A stretch of DNA of 64,000 nt. Origin: Hymenopus coronatus (Eukaryota; Arthropoda; Insecta; Mantodea; Hymenopodidae). The stretch's first letter is position 1. The number at the start of each line of letters is the position of its first letter. Shown piece after piece: positions 24,308 through 37,059 of the stretch. The notes under the pieces are model-generated. The model saw nothing but the letters and a program-made list of their open reading frames with translations. It did no database searches and was not told the origin of the DNA. The DNA lies in NCBI GenBank assembly GCA_030762935.1, contig CM060890.1, forward strand, positions 69,926,265-69,990,264. The letters are read 5' to 3'. A program made the position numbers and the translations under genes.

Positions 24308-25080
24308 ACGTACCTTTTGGTGCTGGGCTGCGCAGCGACGACTGCTCCTCTCTCCGGCGCTCCTTGGCTATTGGTGTACTCAGCGGTGAGCAATTGAGAA
24401 CTTTTATATCGCTCAGGTATTGAGTGTCGGTGATCTCAAGGAGATGGTACGGGAAATTAATTTAAAGTAAGCGACGGGATGTTTCGTTCAGTCAAAGGTT
24501 TATTTCCTTTTACAAGCGTTCCCGAGAAAGTTCCTGGCGCGATTGTGTTCCGATTATTTCCCTCGACCAAGGGCGTAACGCGGACAAAGGTAACTAAAAT
24601 TTACGTGGCTACAAGCGCAACTGTTACGTGCAGAATAATTGTAGACACTTTAACTTTCTGCCGTGGCTTCCTTGTTCCGACGTCGCAGGTTACGCGTGAC
24701 ATTCAACTACGTGAATCACTGTAATAACTTGACGATACTCGCGCGGTTTCTTGCTTCGAGCGTCATAGGCTTCGTGTACAGTTATATTCCAACTGCTTGA
24801 AGATTAGGGCGAATACTCTATATTTATAGCAAATTCTATCCACGCGCAAAACTCGCTACTTGTAATCTCATTGGCCCATTTTTGGCGCCGAAAGTAGCTT
24901 TGGGTGCGCTTCTGCCGTGACGTAATTAATTCTAATTGGTCAATGCGTCTTTCACGTGATTCTTGACCTAAATTTCCTCGTGATTCCCCTGTGTATACGT
25001 CACCTCCACTTTCTCTTTCGGAGACGTGACTACATAATAGCGTCTTTCCCCTCTTGCAATATACAAAGAAATAGCGTAAA
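24308..25080 (-). promoter_or_regulatory. CpG-rich promoter-plus-exon-like module (minus strand) or solo LTR
   Basis: An island clearly richer in C, G and CpG than its surroundings. Read on the minus strand it has E-box and CRE-like words ('tcacgtga', 'tgacgta'), a CCAAT-type word (complement of 'ctcattggcc'), and a strong TATA box 'gctataaatatag' (complement of 24819-24831). It then has an AATAAA (complement of 24498-24506 region) and a second TATA-like 'gatataaaag' (complement of 24401-24410). It ends at a consensus splice donor 'aaaaggtacgt' (GT at 24313-24312). No long ORF on either strand is convincing. TATA followed by AATAAA fits U3-R-U5 of an LTR; TATA followed by a donor fits a gene's first exon. 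I could not find TG...CA ends with a target duplication. Confidence 0.4.
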
Positions 25081-25835
25081 CAACTGAATTCGTCGCTTGA
25101 GAACTATCGGGTTACTTCGGGTCTGGTACTTAAATGCAATCAATAGATCTCTAAGGGGAAAGCCTCTCAGGTATGATAACATTGTTTACCGTTACTCCAA
25201 GGAGACGCGTAAGCAATTAAAATATTTCGTTTCATCTCTAAGTTGTCATTAAGAAAATATAATGTGTCAAGCTTATTCTTGGATACCTAAAGAGCCTTCG
25301 ATAAGGTTTACTTTATGAACTGGACACATTCTATATGTTCCATACTTGAAAGCTGAACTCTTTTTAATAAATATGGAAACTCTGAATCCCATTCCACTGA
25401 AATAAAGTAGGTGTTCTTCGGACATATATGTGACCCCATAAAAGATGACCAGCAATTACGTTTCTGTAAGTCGAATTTCTAAAGTTACAGTTCAAATGAT
25501 ATTACGAATTGTTTTAGCATATACTAAAAGAGCTTAGGGTGTTCTTTGTAATGAAATGTTAATAGTTTTTAAGGATATCTGCTTTTTAGTACATGAATTA
25601 TGTCTAATATATGTCTTAAATTTACCGATAACACATGAAATCCTATTTCACAGTTTGCAGATGAAATTAATTCTCAGTAAAGTTAATTATAGATGTACCC
25701 CGATAAATCGAACAGTGGTGTAAGCATTGAAGGATAATACTGAATAAGAAATTCAACACAAAGTTCAGTTTACCTTAAAATCAATGCACGAATCCATCGC
25801 ATAAACCTGTTGTTGAGGACATCCTAAAAATCTGA
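25081..25835. other. Unassigned spacer
   Basis: No recognised element. Confidence 0.4.
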
Positions 25836-26640
25836 CGTATTCCATTCACATTACTTGCTCTCTACATCTCTGTAACAAATTATTGTCAGTAAACGTATTC
25901 ATCTATCTACTTAATGTAAACAAGATAAACACTAGCAGAAACGTGCTCATTACTTAGTTCCTTGTAAGTAGAAGGGATATAAGTGAATACACTAGGCTAA
26001 ACCGACAGTCAACTGTTTTAAAATGTGGTTGCTAAGGAATTGAAATCTTGTTTCTTTGCTTGTTCAGGAGTTGAGAAGCTCCTGTATGAGAAAAGAGTAA
26101 GTAGTTTAAAACTCAAGCTAATAACAACGAATGTGTCGAAAGCGGTGAACTCCAGGGGAAATATTTGACTTAAATTGTGTAATTTAAGGAGCTCTACATT
26201 TTTTGAGTATTAAGCTTTTGTGAATCTCTTACGGTTTACTAATTATGCACAATTTAAAAATGTTTATCCGGAATAAAAGGGTCTTTAGAGGTTATTCCCA
26301 GGAAATTCATGATATACATTTTATGAGTGATGAAAATGGCGTTAATATGTGTTGTTTAAATCAAAATCGTTAGAGCCATTTTTAACAGAAACAAAATTTT
26401 CAAAATTTAGTATTTAACAATCTTTTCGTTTTTGAGTTATGCTGTCCACAGACACACACATACACACACACGGATACTTTTCTGAAAATGCTTTTTTGGA
26501 TTTAGGGGGCCCTAAAACATGTATTTCTGGTGAAATCTCGGTATCGAATTTTTGGGTGGAATATAATAGCTTCTCCGTGGATGGATGTACATAGTTGATT
26601 ATGTACATTGTACATACGGGGCTAGAGAAAGTAAAATGAA
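25836..26640 (-). repeat. R1 repeat, near full length, minus
   Basis: From 'aaatctgacgtattccattc' to 'ggggctagagaaagtaaaat', with an AC-rich tract ('acacacacatacacacacac') at 26452-26471. Confidence 0.9.
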
Positions 26641-28560
26641 AACATCCCTCAGATATAATTATATAATGATTATTATCCCTATTACTGGATAAGGACTATA
26701 CCATGTTTCAATCATATGAATGAGTAAATCTATAAAGTACTAAATGTAATTAAGGCTATCGTAATAAAAATATGAAGATGAAAAGAAAAATGAAGGAAGG
26801 AAAAAGGAGTCACAGAAAGTTTGCTCTTATACTTTAATGAAATATAATGGCTATATAAAAATATAGAAGAAAGACTTAAGTTTATTTTAGAAACCAAATT
26901 TAATTTATTTGTTACACTAAAGCATTTGGTAAGGCCCTACAAGGAAAATTATGGTTTATACAATGCCTTCATTTCGTGTTATGGCCGCGGATCGCGCGCA
27001 TGCGTGCTGAACTCCTGAATTACTCATCACGAGTGTTAGTAACATATATGTAATGAGTACTAATCTTGTCATAGATGGTGTTAAAAGCAATGTCCTTTAT
27101 GTGAAGACAATCTTGATATCGTGGAGTGAAATTACCGGCACTAATCCAAAGCACAACATATAGTTTAATGCAATGCGATATTTCCTACTTTATTTCTACC
27201 AGCAGCTTCCATAGCAGCTATCTATATAATAAATGTCTACACTAACTATACAAGCATAAATCCTTCTTGCATAATTTTCATCATTTCTGCACTATTTTCC
27301 CACAGCAACGCTTCAGTTTTAAAAGTTTAGAAGCTGTATAAACTGAGGTGTGTGAAACACCAAATTCCTGTGCAAACGACTGAGAAACTTCATAAGTTCG
27401 AATGCAGCACCAAATTCGCCTAGCTTATCCGCCGTTGGAAAATGTTTTCGCTTCTTTGTTTCGGTTTAGCGATCCTATTAATATGCGTTTATTATCCAAC
27501 ATCTCACAGTAGCTCCACATGGAATTGGGGATCAGGAAATTTCTGTTGAAATTATCTATACCAGTCTACATTATTAAATTCTGTCGTATGCATAGTTCAT
27601 AAAAATGCTCTATTCAAGCATAGTTTTGTTGGCAGGCATTTTCGTGAACTAGGTAGTAGGAGAATAATTTTCCAGAGGAAATCCTACACACCGGAATCTT
27701 GTCGAAACACTCGAGAACACGAAGAAAAAGCGAAGGGAATAAATGGAGGCCGCTAAAAGCTATGCGTAAAATACATAGTTTAGTAACATATTTAAATCTT
27801 ATTCTGCTCTAAATACACGGAAGGACATTAAAAAGACGTTATAAAACCCATTATACTACGGACGAAACATCATCTGTATAAAATTAAGCATAGGAGGAGG
27901 ATAACCGATGTAGGAACATTTTCTTTTGTTAATAGGACCATAGAGGAGTAGAACTTTAAAGAAGTTTAGGGATAATTTAAAGAAAATAAATGTTATATAA
28001 TTAAAGTAAATATTGTGAAATAACTAATGATCTCAAATAACAAATAATGTTGAGGTTTCATAGTAACTATTTATAAACTTGCTATATAGGTATTACTATA
28101 TTGAATAATGGTAGTTAGGTATTTCAAAAACCTTGTATATCTATACAGTATGTTAGTTGTGTTACTATCATTAATTTGTATTACTGTTATTAACCATAAT
28201 ATTATTATTGTAAATGGTTCTTGTACATTTAACTGTGACACCGGTCAGCACCCAATTGCAGCTAATAGATACATATAAAAAGAAACGACTTAGACAACTC
28301 ATATATGACAAACGTATACTTAATACGTCTTGCACTGCGTCAGAGAAGTAGCAGAATACTGCCATTCCAGCCGATACGCATATAACGCAGTTGTGGCCTT
28401 GGCATAAAACGAAGGCACAGTATTACAAAATAGGGAATATTCTGGTCACTTTATTACAGTTAGTCAATGGTATTAAGATAAAATTAACATATTAAAGTTA
28501 TTTTAAAATATGGTAATGTTAGTATAGATGTTTTTGTAAAGGTAATGATTAGGATCTAAG
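26641..28560. other. Mostly unassigned; possible transposase scrap near 27310-27460
   Basis: On the minus strand 27310-27410 reads a helix-turn-helix-like string (S-Q-S-F-A-Q-E-F-G-V-S-H-T-S-V) in one frame, typical in style of transposase N-termini. The frame does not extend and no DDE motif is found. The rest shows nothing. Confidence 0.2.
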
Positions 28561-28569
28561 TCCATAGTT

Positions 28570-28660
28570 ATTAGCCAAGGGGTGCGTTAAGGCTTCCCAC
28601 TCTCCTCCCCATTCCCTTTAATATTCATTGTGATGGAATATATTTCGTTGTTGATGTATT
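28570..28660 (+). pseudogene. Scrap of non-LTR reverse transcriptase
   Basis: From 28576 the plus strand reads Q-G-V-R-stop-G-F-P-L-S, followed after a base shift by an F-N-I-like end. This is the conserved RT motif G-V-R-Q-G-x-P-L-S-P-x-L-F-N-I of LINEs. The stop sits where Gln is expected. The piece is under 100 bp and no other RT motif is next to it. Confidence 0.5.
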
Positions 28661-28768
28661 TCCTGTGATGGCAGAGCATTTACTCTATTCAAGGAGTGCG
28701 GGACTTTGGAGTGGAAGTTCTAGCTACATCTGTACTAGTTCACGCATTTAGTTTTAACCTAGTTAACT

Positions 28769-28769
<1 letters not shown>

Positions 28770-28802
<33 letters not shown>

Positions 28803-28811
28803 TTTTTTTTT
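28770..28811 (+). repeat. Poly(T) tract
   Basis: About 32 T, one G, then about 9 T. Probably the A-tail of a minus-oriented retroposon, or a microsatellite grown from one. Confidence 0.85.
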
Positions 28812-29234
28812 GCTACCTGAGGCTATTGTGGTTGATTTACTTAACCAACACTGTTACAGTGTATTTTAAGCTATATTTAATGTGTGGGACCAGATAGTAT
28901 CACTTCAAAAGCCTTACTTTCCCGCCTAACTTCACTTTAGTTATAAGTTTCAAAACAAAATGCATTCGCTGCTAACAAGTTTGCATTCCCTACCTTACTT
29001 AAACTTAATACTTTATTCGTATTATTTCAGTTATATACTTAAATGTTTTCTGCAAATATTTGCCCAGCGTCACTTCACATAGCAAATATGCTCCTAACAC
29101 AACCACTTCATCCTGCTGTTTCTCGCTGACTGTCTGAGCAAACCCGCCCTACCTTAAGTATGGCTTCAGAATGTTAAATTTTAAAAGTTATTACTAAGCT
29201 ACCATCTTTGCCTTTTCAGGCTATTTTTACTTTC

Positions 29235-29455
29235 TCTACATCATCTCAAACTAATTTCAGATCACCTTGTGGTTTAACGGGGATAATGCGAGTCAGTTCA
29301 GGAATTTAATCCCGGGTCGGTATGTTACCATGGTAATGGTTACAGCAACCGGCTGTAGACCGATATTTCCGTGGTTCAGATCTCAGCTATGGCATTGAAT
29401 TTTTCACTCTGAGCGTATCTATCCAACTCCTGTTTTACATATGGGTTCTGTGGAA
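29235..29455 (+). repeat. SINE family A, plus copy
   Basis: Carries the same leader ('tcaccttgtggtttaacggg', 29263 onward), tRNA-like head with decayed B box 'ggttcagatctc' and tail 'gcattgaatttttcactctg' as the copy at 23885-24215. Confidence 0.8.
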
Positions 29456-29593
29456 AACATAATTAATTTATATTTTAAATTACTCACCAGAAGGCTATAG
29501 AGATATTGGCCATCCTTGGAACTAGATGGATGAATCTTCTCTTAGTCGGAAAAGGCCTTGAGGCCTACCATGTGATGCTGCAGCAGATGGTAA

Positions 29594-29617
29594 TAATGAT
29601 GATGATGATGATGATAC
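29594..29617 (+). repeat. Trinucleotide microsatellite (ATG)n
   Basis: Uninterrupted ATG/GAT units directly following a short repeat remnant. Confidence 0.85.
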
Positions 29618-29885
29618 CTTTATCGGAACATCACTAAATAGTATTAGATAAAGCGCCAAAACATCGGCGCATCGAAAATTCATAACGGGACCACTGCACC
29701 TGGCATTGTTCTGTCTTTTATTTTAGCTATTATTTTCTTATATAGTAAATAAAGGAAGTATTGAATTTAATTTAAAAATTTTATTCCAAGCTTTCACTGA
29801 AATACAATATTTTCACCTGAAATAACCATTTTGGGGCTGTTGAACCCACTTGCCAAGTGCATTTTAGTATGTGAGTATTATATAT

Positions 29886-29888
29886 ATA

Positions 29889-29925
<37 letters not shown>
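29886..29925 (+). repeat. (TA)n-(GT)n microsatellite in an R1 scrap
   Basis: TA units followed by about 15 GT units, then 'tgtatgtgaacaacacaact', which resembles the R1 segment following its GT tract. Confidence 0.75.
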
Positions 29926-29954
29926 TATGTGAACAACACAACTTATGGATTATG

Positions 29955-30680
29955 TTCCATTTACATGACTTTCTCTACCTATATGCAATACATTATTCAT
30001 AAAAAGTGTTATTCTTCTGCCTACTCCGTGCTAATCGAGATAAACATTAACGGAAATGTAGAAAATATTCCATTGTAGATAAAAGGGGAATAAGCCCATA
30101 CGCTAGACTAAAGCGATACTCTTTTATGAGCTGTTCGCTATGCAGATACATTTAAATTCAGATAGGTTTGATTCGCCATGAGAAGAAACAACAAATGACG
30201 ACTTCCCGCTTGAGAAAAGCATAAGTATTGCAAACATTTAAACCAATAAAAACGAAGATCTCGTAAGAGTTTAAGTCCACAAAAGTACATCTGATTTAAT
30301 TTAGCGTGTGAGTCCCCAGGGGATGCTATGGGCTAATTCTAATACTAAAATATATTTTATTGATTATGTGAAAATTTTAATACTATAATTAAAACCTTCT
30401 ATTCATATCTGATTAAGCAGCATAAGGAAATATCAAGCATTAAAGCCAGGCTAAAGTAAATAAACTGAACTCTTACCAAACGTACGCTGTGATAAAACAT
30501 ATTGTCCTAGATAAGAAACCATCTACATCTACCCTTTAACATCTGTTGGTGCACACACACGTGAGCTTTTTTCTAATTTTTTTTTTCTTATGGTACCTAA
30601 AACATGTATTTCCAATCTCGTATACAAGTTTTGGTGGAGAGCAATACATTCTCTACCTATGTAATATGAAGAGAAAGTAA
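29955..30680 (-). repeat. R1 repeat, minus, diverged
   Basis: From 'atgttccatttacatgactt' to 'atgaagagaaagtaaaaata'; the middle (30240-30540) is considerably diverged. Confidence 0.75.
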
Positions 30681-30964
30681 AAATAAGAATATATCGAAAT
30701 AAGGATTCAACGGCTTATCTTAAAAATTGCAAAACCATATCTTCTATTATTTAAATACTGAAGAGAAAATATATGCCACAGGAACACTGAAGATTCCCAG
30801 GAATGCGATGCACTACTGAATATGTGAGAATGGCTACATCCTGTGGAGAAAATAAAAATTGAAGATGACAGCAAAAGAATCTACAAGCTCAAACCTATAG
30901 TGGTGGTATTAAAGTCGACGACAAATTCGGGGTATCAAATGTGACACTTTTTCTTTTTGGGGGG

Positions 30965-31168
30965 GGGTAGTGTTTAACGCCCGCTTTTACTGCTCTGCAC
31001 CGCAGGTGATGACACTGATGATATATGAGAATGGAGCCCCGGTGGAATGTAATGGCGGGAGAAACCGGAGAACCCGGAAAAAAACCCGCCCCTGCGCCGC
31101 TTCGTCCACCACAAATCTCGCATGCTGACCTTTGGGATCGAATCTGGCCGTCTAGGTGATGTGACACT
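30965..31168 (-). repeat. SINE family D, minus copy
   Basis: Same family as 3815-4035. On the minus strand: B-box-like 'gattcgatcccaaagg' (complement of 31131-31146), core 'gggttctccggtttctcc', then 'ggtgcagagcagtaaaagcg' and 'ggcgttaaacactac'. The minus ORF at 30895-31167 reads through it and is not a gene. Confidence 0.8.
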
Positions 31169-32575
31169 TTAAAAGATTATCTTGGCAAATCAGCAAATAT
31201 ACAAACTTCATGATAAATGTCCTATGAATAAGGCAGAAAGAAGCCATACTAACAGATTTAGAAACTTTGAATTCAAAGAAAGAAATTCGTAAATATTATA
31301 ACATATTAATAATATGCACGTTATTATATGCAGCAGTATTTGAGGGGATGATCAGAGGAGCAATAGAAAGAATAAAGGTACGAATTTGAAATGCATCCTA
31401 GAGTTATACACGTAAACGCAAATCACGTTCTGGTAAATATATGCGCGACAACATCAACATTGAGATGTGCATCAATGTTTTAAATAAAGCTAAGCCAACT
31501 GTCGCCATTATTCGTTGTTAAATAATTCCTCATAGAGCCAGACAAAAAATAAATGTAACTCTTAATAAAAAAGAAAGTTCCACAGTTGCATAAGCTTATA
31601 GCAGAGGCCAGAAGAAAACTGTAACTAGGCAAAGAAGTATTGAATAATAAGCGGAGCAGGAGAGAATGTTGTAAAGTTACAACCAGTGCCCGAAATCGAA
31701 ATATATATGTGCTGGTATACTTTCTTACATTAAAATTAGTTACAATTTTGCATTATGTTATTTATAGTCTGCATAAAATCGCCTTTTGTGGCCGCATCCA
31801 CCGTCTAAACATGCAATCGCTCTATATCACCGGCAGAACATACATCACGACACACCCTGCAACCTAGTTTCTCATTATGAATCATAAACCGATCATTTTC
31901 TTTCGATTTCTGAAGCCACAGGACTCGGTTCCAATATATAGCAAACATTTTCTGAATTTAAATCAGTTGTTTCGGAAACACAAATGTTAGTACTAGAAGC
32001 ACTATCCATACTATCACTAACTACTATACTATCAGCTATACGTATATTACCATTAGTTTTTCTCTTTTTGATTACAAATTTGTCTAATATATTCATATTT
32101 CTTAGGAGTTGTTTTAAACTATCTTCTTTTGTTTTTCTTTACAAGCTGGCGATAAGATTATAATCTTCAGCTTGTAATGGATCCACTTGATCTATAATCT
32201 ATTCTTTAAAGTTGAATGTCACTTGGCTCAGCCACACAACTTTGGCATTTACAAACTTCCCACCAAATAAGACGGTTTGCTGACATTATTGCATTGTTGA
32301 TGGAGTTGCATACGTCTGCAGGTGCAAGTGTGATACAAAATTGTGTGAATTGTGATTCGAATAGCATAAAGTGAGTATGATTTGGTGTACTACTCTATTT
32401 GCATCGTGTTTAAGCATAACTTACGGCACATAACATAACGGTGTGCATTTTCTCAAATAATTTTTCGAGCAGTGTACAACTGAGGCTAAGAAGATTCTGA
32501 AGGTATAGTATTGCCTAATATACAAGAATATTAGAATTGTAATTATATACAGAAGAGGGCATAAACTAAATTAAA
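31169..32575. other. Unassigned spacer
   Basis: No recognised domain or repeat. ORFs at 31640-31867 and 31893-32096 are isolated and lack known motifs. Confidence 0.4.
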
Positions 32576-32579
32576 AAAT

Positions 32580-33297
32580 ATGATATGTTCCACTAACATG
32601 ATTTTCACTAGCCGTCCCACAAAACAACTTACCTTACAAAGAATCTTTGCTCCACAACATACTAATCAAAATAAACATTACCATAAATGGTCTTATGGCT
32701 TGCTTCTTTGCAAGTAGAAGAGAAAAAGGGAATACGCTAGGCTAAAGCCTAGTCTTTAATCTTCTAAAAGCAGGTCGCTAAGTGAAACAATTGAAGTTCG
32801 GTTCGCTTTTATTCCTAGGAGTGGGAATGATAAGAGAAAAAACAAAACGTATTATGTCTTGCGGTTTGAGGAACGTTCAAGTAACTTAAAAGGAAGTAAA
32901 TACCTCGGTATATCTCGAAAACAGTTAACCGTACAAAAGTCTTTGACACAAATTGTGTATTTTAATGAGATCTGCATTTTTTGTGTAGTAATAAGCGTTT
33001 TTCTCTCTCTTAAGGTTTACCAGTTATACAAAAGTTATACAGAAGTCATCCAGAGTGAAGAGATTTTGAGAGGTTTTTCCCAGTAAGCTCAAGATATACA
33101 TTTCGTTTGCCATGAAAATATCTTAAATATATGGCATTTTAATGAAATTTATTAGATCCATTTTTCATAAAATCAACATTTTCAAAAAATGTTCTATGTA
33201 AAGAGTAGTTCGGGAGGGGGGTTCTTGAAAATCCTCGTATCGTATCCTTGGAATATACTGAGCTTAACAAGTTTGGTATTTAACCGAGTTTCCGTTT
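32580..33297 (-). repeat. R1 repeat, minus, part 1 of an interrupted copy
   Basis: Begins 'tatgatatgttccactaaca' and is colinear with R1 up to 'gtttggtatttaaccgagtt'. It then breaks at the point corresponding to 'ttttcgtttttgagttatgc' in other copies and resumes at 34314. Confidence 0.8.
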
Positions 33298-34313
33298 GCG
33301 GTAGGCTTATACGTTAGGTGCCATACGCCGTGGCCTTATTTATATGACGTATTCTCCTAATCACCACCTTCGGAGCACCAGATTTGGCGCTCTTGGCTTC
33401 GTGCCCAGATTGATGACGTTGGCGGTGCTCGTAGACTCACTCCACCACCAATAAGTAGACCCACGTACCTGTTAATGTGAATCCACTACCGGTGAAATGC
33501 CTCGAGGTTGCTCAGCCTGCACGATGGTTGACTCTCTGGGGGTGGTAAGCTAATGGGGGTAGTTCAGGGAGTTTTCTTATAAATCATGAAGACGTACTTA
33601 ACTTTCCTGGGGTTTATTTTAACTAGGAGGTGAGAGATAAGCATTTTGATTCACAATTCTGCTAGCTTAAACACTTGCTAGGAACTTAAGTACTTGGTTA
33701 ATCACACGTAATTATATATATATATATACTTCTTTTTTCATCTTGCTTACACAATATAATTTAATACACGTCACTGATTTTAAATACACTTGACTTAGAG
33801 CGATGTAAACTATTATCGTTACGAGCTACAATGTTTCAATTTATGCAAAGAATGTTCAGCCGGGCAACCGACAACATGGCATTATTACAAGACAACACAC
33901 AGCCCCGATGTGCCTTCCTCTGTTCCTTATATACTAAGTATACCGTCATGGTGGCTTCTTTCTTATCGGACAGAAAGGCCACGCAATTGACGTATATATT
34001 ACACAAAAAGCCAGTGCACCGCAACACCCACGTGATACGTGTTGTATAATGGAAAATTACTCTTTTTCCGAATTTTAAGGTTTACCCCCGGCGTGAGCAG
34101 TTAGTAAGTGACTGGACAAAAGAAACCTTGTTAACAAAGAGCTTCCCACAGCACAGATGTATCTTGGCGTCAGCTTTTTATTTGCTTTGATCCAAGCTAA
34201 ATTTACTCTGCTAAATATATAAGTTAATAAGCATTTGTTCTCTTTAATTATACACTGATACATAATTAACAAACTAACAATAGTTTCTTTATAGAGAAGC
34301 TAATTAATTGTTT
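33298..34313 (-). mobile_element. About 1-kb insertion in R1, LTR-like
   Basis: Non-R1 sequence splitting an R1 copy. On the minus strand it has a TATA-like 'agtatataagg' (complement of 33932-33942 region), an AATAAA in 'taaaataaacccc' (complement of 33609-33621) about 320 bp downstream, and a GC-rich end. That order fits an LTR. A possible short duplication (CGTTT) borders both sides, but I found no clean TG...CA ends. ORFs on both strands at 33831-34049 overlap and are probably spurious. It could also be an unidentified retroposon. Confidence 0.4.
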
Positions 34314-34532
34314 TTCGTTTTTTCGTTATGCTGCCTACAGACAAACACACATACAATGACAGACAGACAGACGACACTGGTGCACACACACATGGACATG
34401 TTTCTAATTTTTTTTTTTATTAAGGTGATCTCAATATATGAATTTCCAGTGAAATCTTATTATGAAATTTGTAGTGAAATATAAAGCCTTGTCTAACCGC
34501 TATGTATATTGCAAATACGGGCTAGAGAAAGT
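34314..34532 (-). repeat. R1 repeat, minus, part 2 of the interrupted copy
   Basis: Resumes with 'tttttcgttatgctgcctac', has 'agacagacagac' and ends 'gggctagagaaagtaaatc'. Confidence 0.8.
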
Positions 34533-34544
34533 AAATCTGAATTG

Positions 34545-35238
34545 TTCCATTCACACGACTTTTCTGCAAAATATTGTTACTAAGAATTATTCGGTAGTCA
34601 AATATTTTAAAAAGTTATCACTGCTAGAAATAATTCAATTAGGTCCTTAATGCGCGGCTAGAAATAAAACAAAAGCGAGATAAAACGAAACATGACCTCC
34701 CGTTTTAGAAACGGATAAGTAGCTTAAAACTGAAACCAATAACAAGGAATATCTCGAAAACGGTTAATCCTATATAAAAATGTGTGACAAACTGTGTGCT
34801 TTAAAAAGAGCTACATTTTTATGTCTATCTCTTAAGGTTCACCAGTTATGCAAAATTCATCCAAATGAAAGGGTCTTCAGAGGCTATTTCCAGAAAAATC
34901 AAAAAATATTTTATTTGACATGTAAGTATCATTAATATGCGGCATGATAATCTAAATCGCAATGGCCATTGAGATAAACACGATTTGTAAAAAAATGTCC
35001 ATGTAAAATTTAGTTCGGGGTGGGGAAACTTTCTTGAAAATATAGTGTTGCATCTTTAGGAGATATTGGACTTAAATACTAACTTTGGTATTTAATTGAC
35101 TTTTCGTCTTTGAGCTATCCACAGATTTACACATGGATGTTTTTCTAAAAATATTTTTTTTTTTGATTTAGTGGGCTTCAAACCATGTCTTTATGAAATC
35201 TAGGTTTCGAATTTTGTATGTACGTACATACATAGAAA
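34545..35238 (-). repeat. R1 repeat, minus
   Basis: From 'attgttccattcacacgact' through 'gaatatctcgaaaacggtta' to the diverged hairpin region 'gtatgtacgtacatacatag'. Confidence 0.8.
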
Positions 35239-35239
35239 T

Positions 35240-35535
35240 GTAAATGGCGTGTTATTTATGGACGCTCTTTAACTGCTGTGGCTCTCAGCGTCCCATTATA
35301 AATTGGGCGTGAAAGACCGTTTAATTTTGTTCAGAGGCTTCTCTATCAGGCTTGAGGTTCTTTTATGTGCCGTAAATCTACGACACGGGACCAACAGCTT
35401 TACTTCCCTTCCGAAGGAAGCTATACTAAGGATTTTTTAGTCCGATAAACTCCATCGTCCTCCGCTGGTTTGAACCCGCGACCTTGGGTATATGAAGTCA
35501 GCATGGTAACCATTACATCAAGAAGGGCGACCATA
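35240..35535 (-). repeat. SINE family E, minus copy
   Basis: GC-richer unit. On the minus strand a tRNA-like head has an A-box-like region (complement of the part ending 'gtaaccattacatcaagaag', about 35508-35527) and a near-perfect B box 'gggttcaaaccagc' (complement of 35464-35477). A long tail with 'ccttcggaagggaagtaaag' follows. Only one copy is visible here. Confidence 0.6.
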
Positions 35536-35974
35536 CATACATATTAGTGAAAGTAAAAATGATAGCGATATAAAACTCTGGCGTAAAGATATTGGGGAAA
35601 AGGGAGATAAAAAAAAATGCATAATCTGTAGGAAGAAAGAAGTAAAGACCTGTTTCATTATCTGAGGCAGGCCTCACAAGATATAGACAAAATTCTGAAT
35701 GTGTTTTTTGCTAAAGAAATTCCATATATAACGAAAATATAATAAAAAATGCTCAAAAAGTAGTTTAAAATCTCTCAACTAGATTATAAAATAATGTTTA
35801 TAATTCAGCAAGGGAAACAATACACCGGCATCATAGAAAATTCCTTTAAGCAGCTCACCGCATAAGTACAGCGCTTGCACACATATTTTATGAGAAGAGA
35901 CTTTTGGTGGAAGAGATTCCAATAATTGCGCATGCAAAAATATCCGCTAAGGCGGTGGCAAGGTGTTATAAAAG

Positions 35975-36240
35975 CATCTTTTTCGGTGACCTAACTTTCT
36001 CTATATATTCTATAACAAACTATTCTCACAAAAGATCATTTCTCTATCTACTTATTGCTAATGTTGTTATTAAATACTTAGTTCCTTGTAATTAGAAGAG
36101 ACGTAAGGGAATAGAAATGGCTAAAGCAATAGTTAAATCTTTTAAAAGCTGGTCACTATGTCATACAAAACTTCCCAGAAGAAATACAAAAGGAAAACGT
36201 ATAACAATTTCATGTGTGAGAAACATTTAACAATTAGAAA
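35975..36240 (-). repeat. R1 repeat, minus, part 1
   Basis: Starts with the family end 'gacctaactttctctatata' and runs to the 'gaaacatttaacaattag' region, where an unrelated stretch begins. Confidence 0.7.
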
Positions 36241-36748
36241 ATTTACTCAATAACCCAGATATAATTAACAGCATAACAAATTATAGATTTATAGAGGTAA
36301 GTGTTTAATGGTTGGAGCTCCGGGCACCAATCCTTTACATTTTTTCAATACCCGGAAAAAGTTTGGACTGAAGAAGAAAAGATAAAAGAAATTGCCTTTT
36401 CTGCAATAAGTGGTTCAATTTCTCCTCTTTGAAATAATTTGTGTAATAACAATTTTTAGCACCTTCACGGTCTATATTCCTTTATCAATTATTCATTGTA
36501 TGTCACTTTTATACTATATTATATTTAATTATCATTTTGCTCCTTTTAGTTTCCTTTTCGATTGATATATTAATGAAAACTGTCGATATTACATTATCTT
36601 TATAGAGGAGTTTCAAATTTTTTGTTTTGTTTTAGATAGTTAATTTATAATTTGTCTATTTTATTCTGTCTTTTTTGGCAGCCCGTAATGCTATTGTTTC
36701 AATAAATAATTAAATAAATAAATGATATTTTAACTATTTTTTTTTTTT
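36241..36748. other. AT-rich insertion within R1
   Basis: About 500 bp absent from other R1 copies. It ends with 'aataaataattaaataaata' and an 11-T run (36738-36748) before R1 resumes. The A-rich end suggests a retroposon 3' tail, but no coding motif was identified. Confidence 0.35.
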
Positions 36749-37017
36749 GTGCAGTAAGTTATTTGTCTATCTCTTATGGTTTGCCAGTTATGGAAGGTCA
36801 ATCAGATTGAAGAGAGCTTCAGAGATTCTACCCAGAAAATTCATGATATACAGGTTTTCTTACGAAAATATGTTAAACATGTACTTTAATAAATATCGTG
36901 GGAAAAACGATTAGAAAATAAAGATTTTCAAAAAATGTTGCCATAAAGACTTGTTTGAGGAATTTTCTTGATAATCTTCGAGTCGATTCTTTGAAGATGC
37001 ATAACTTTATGTATGGT
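36749..37017 (-). repeat. R1 repeat, minus, part 2
   Basis: Continues the copy with 'gtgcagtaagttatttgtct' and ends in the 12-bp duplicated target 'tttatgtatggt' (37006-37017) that precedes the palindromic insertion. Confidence 0.8.
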
Positions 37018-37059
37018 TCAAAATCTTCTCGGGCTTCTAGCCAGGTAATAACTTGGCTT

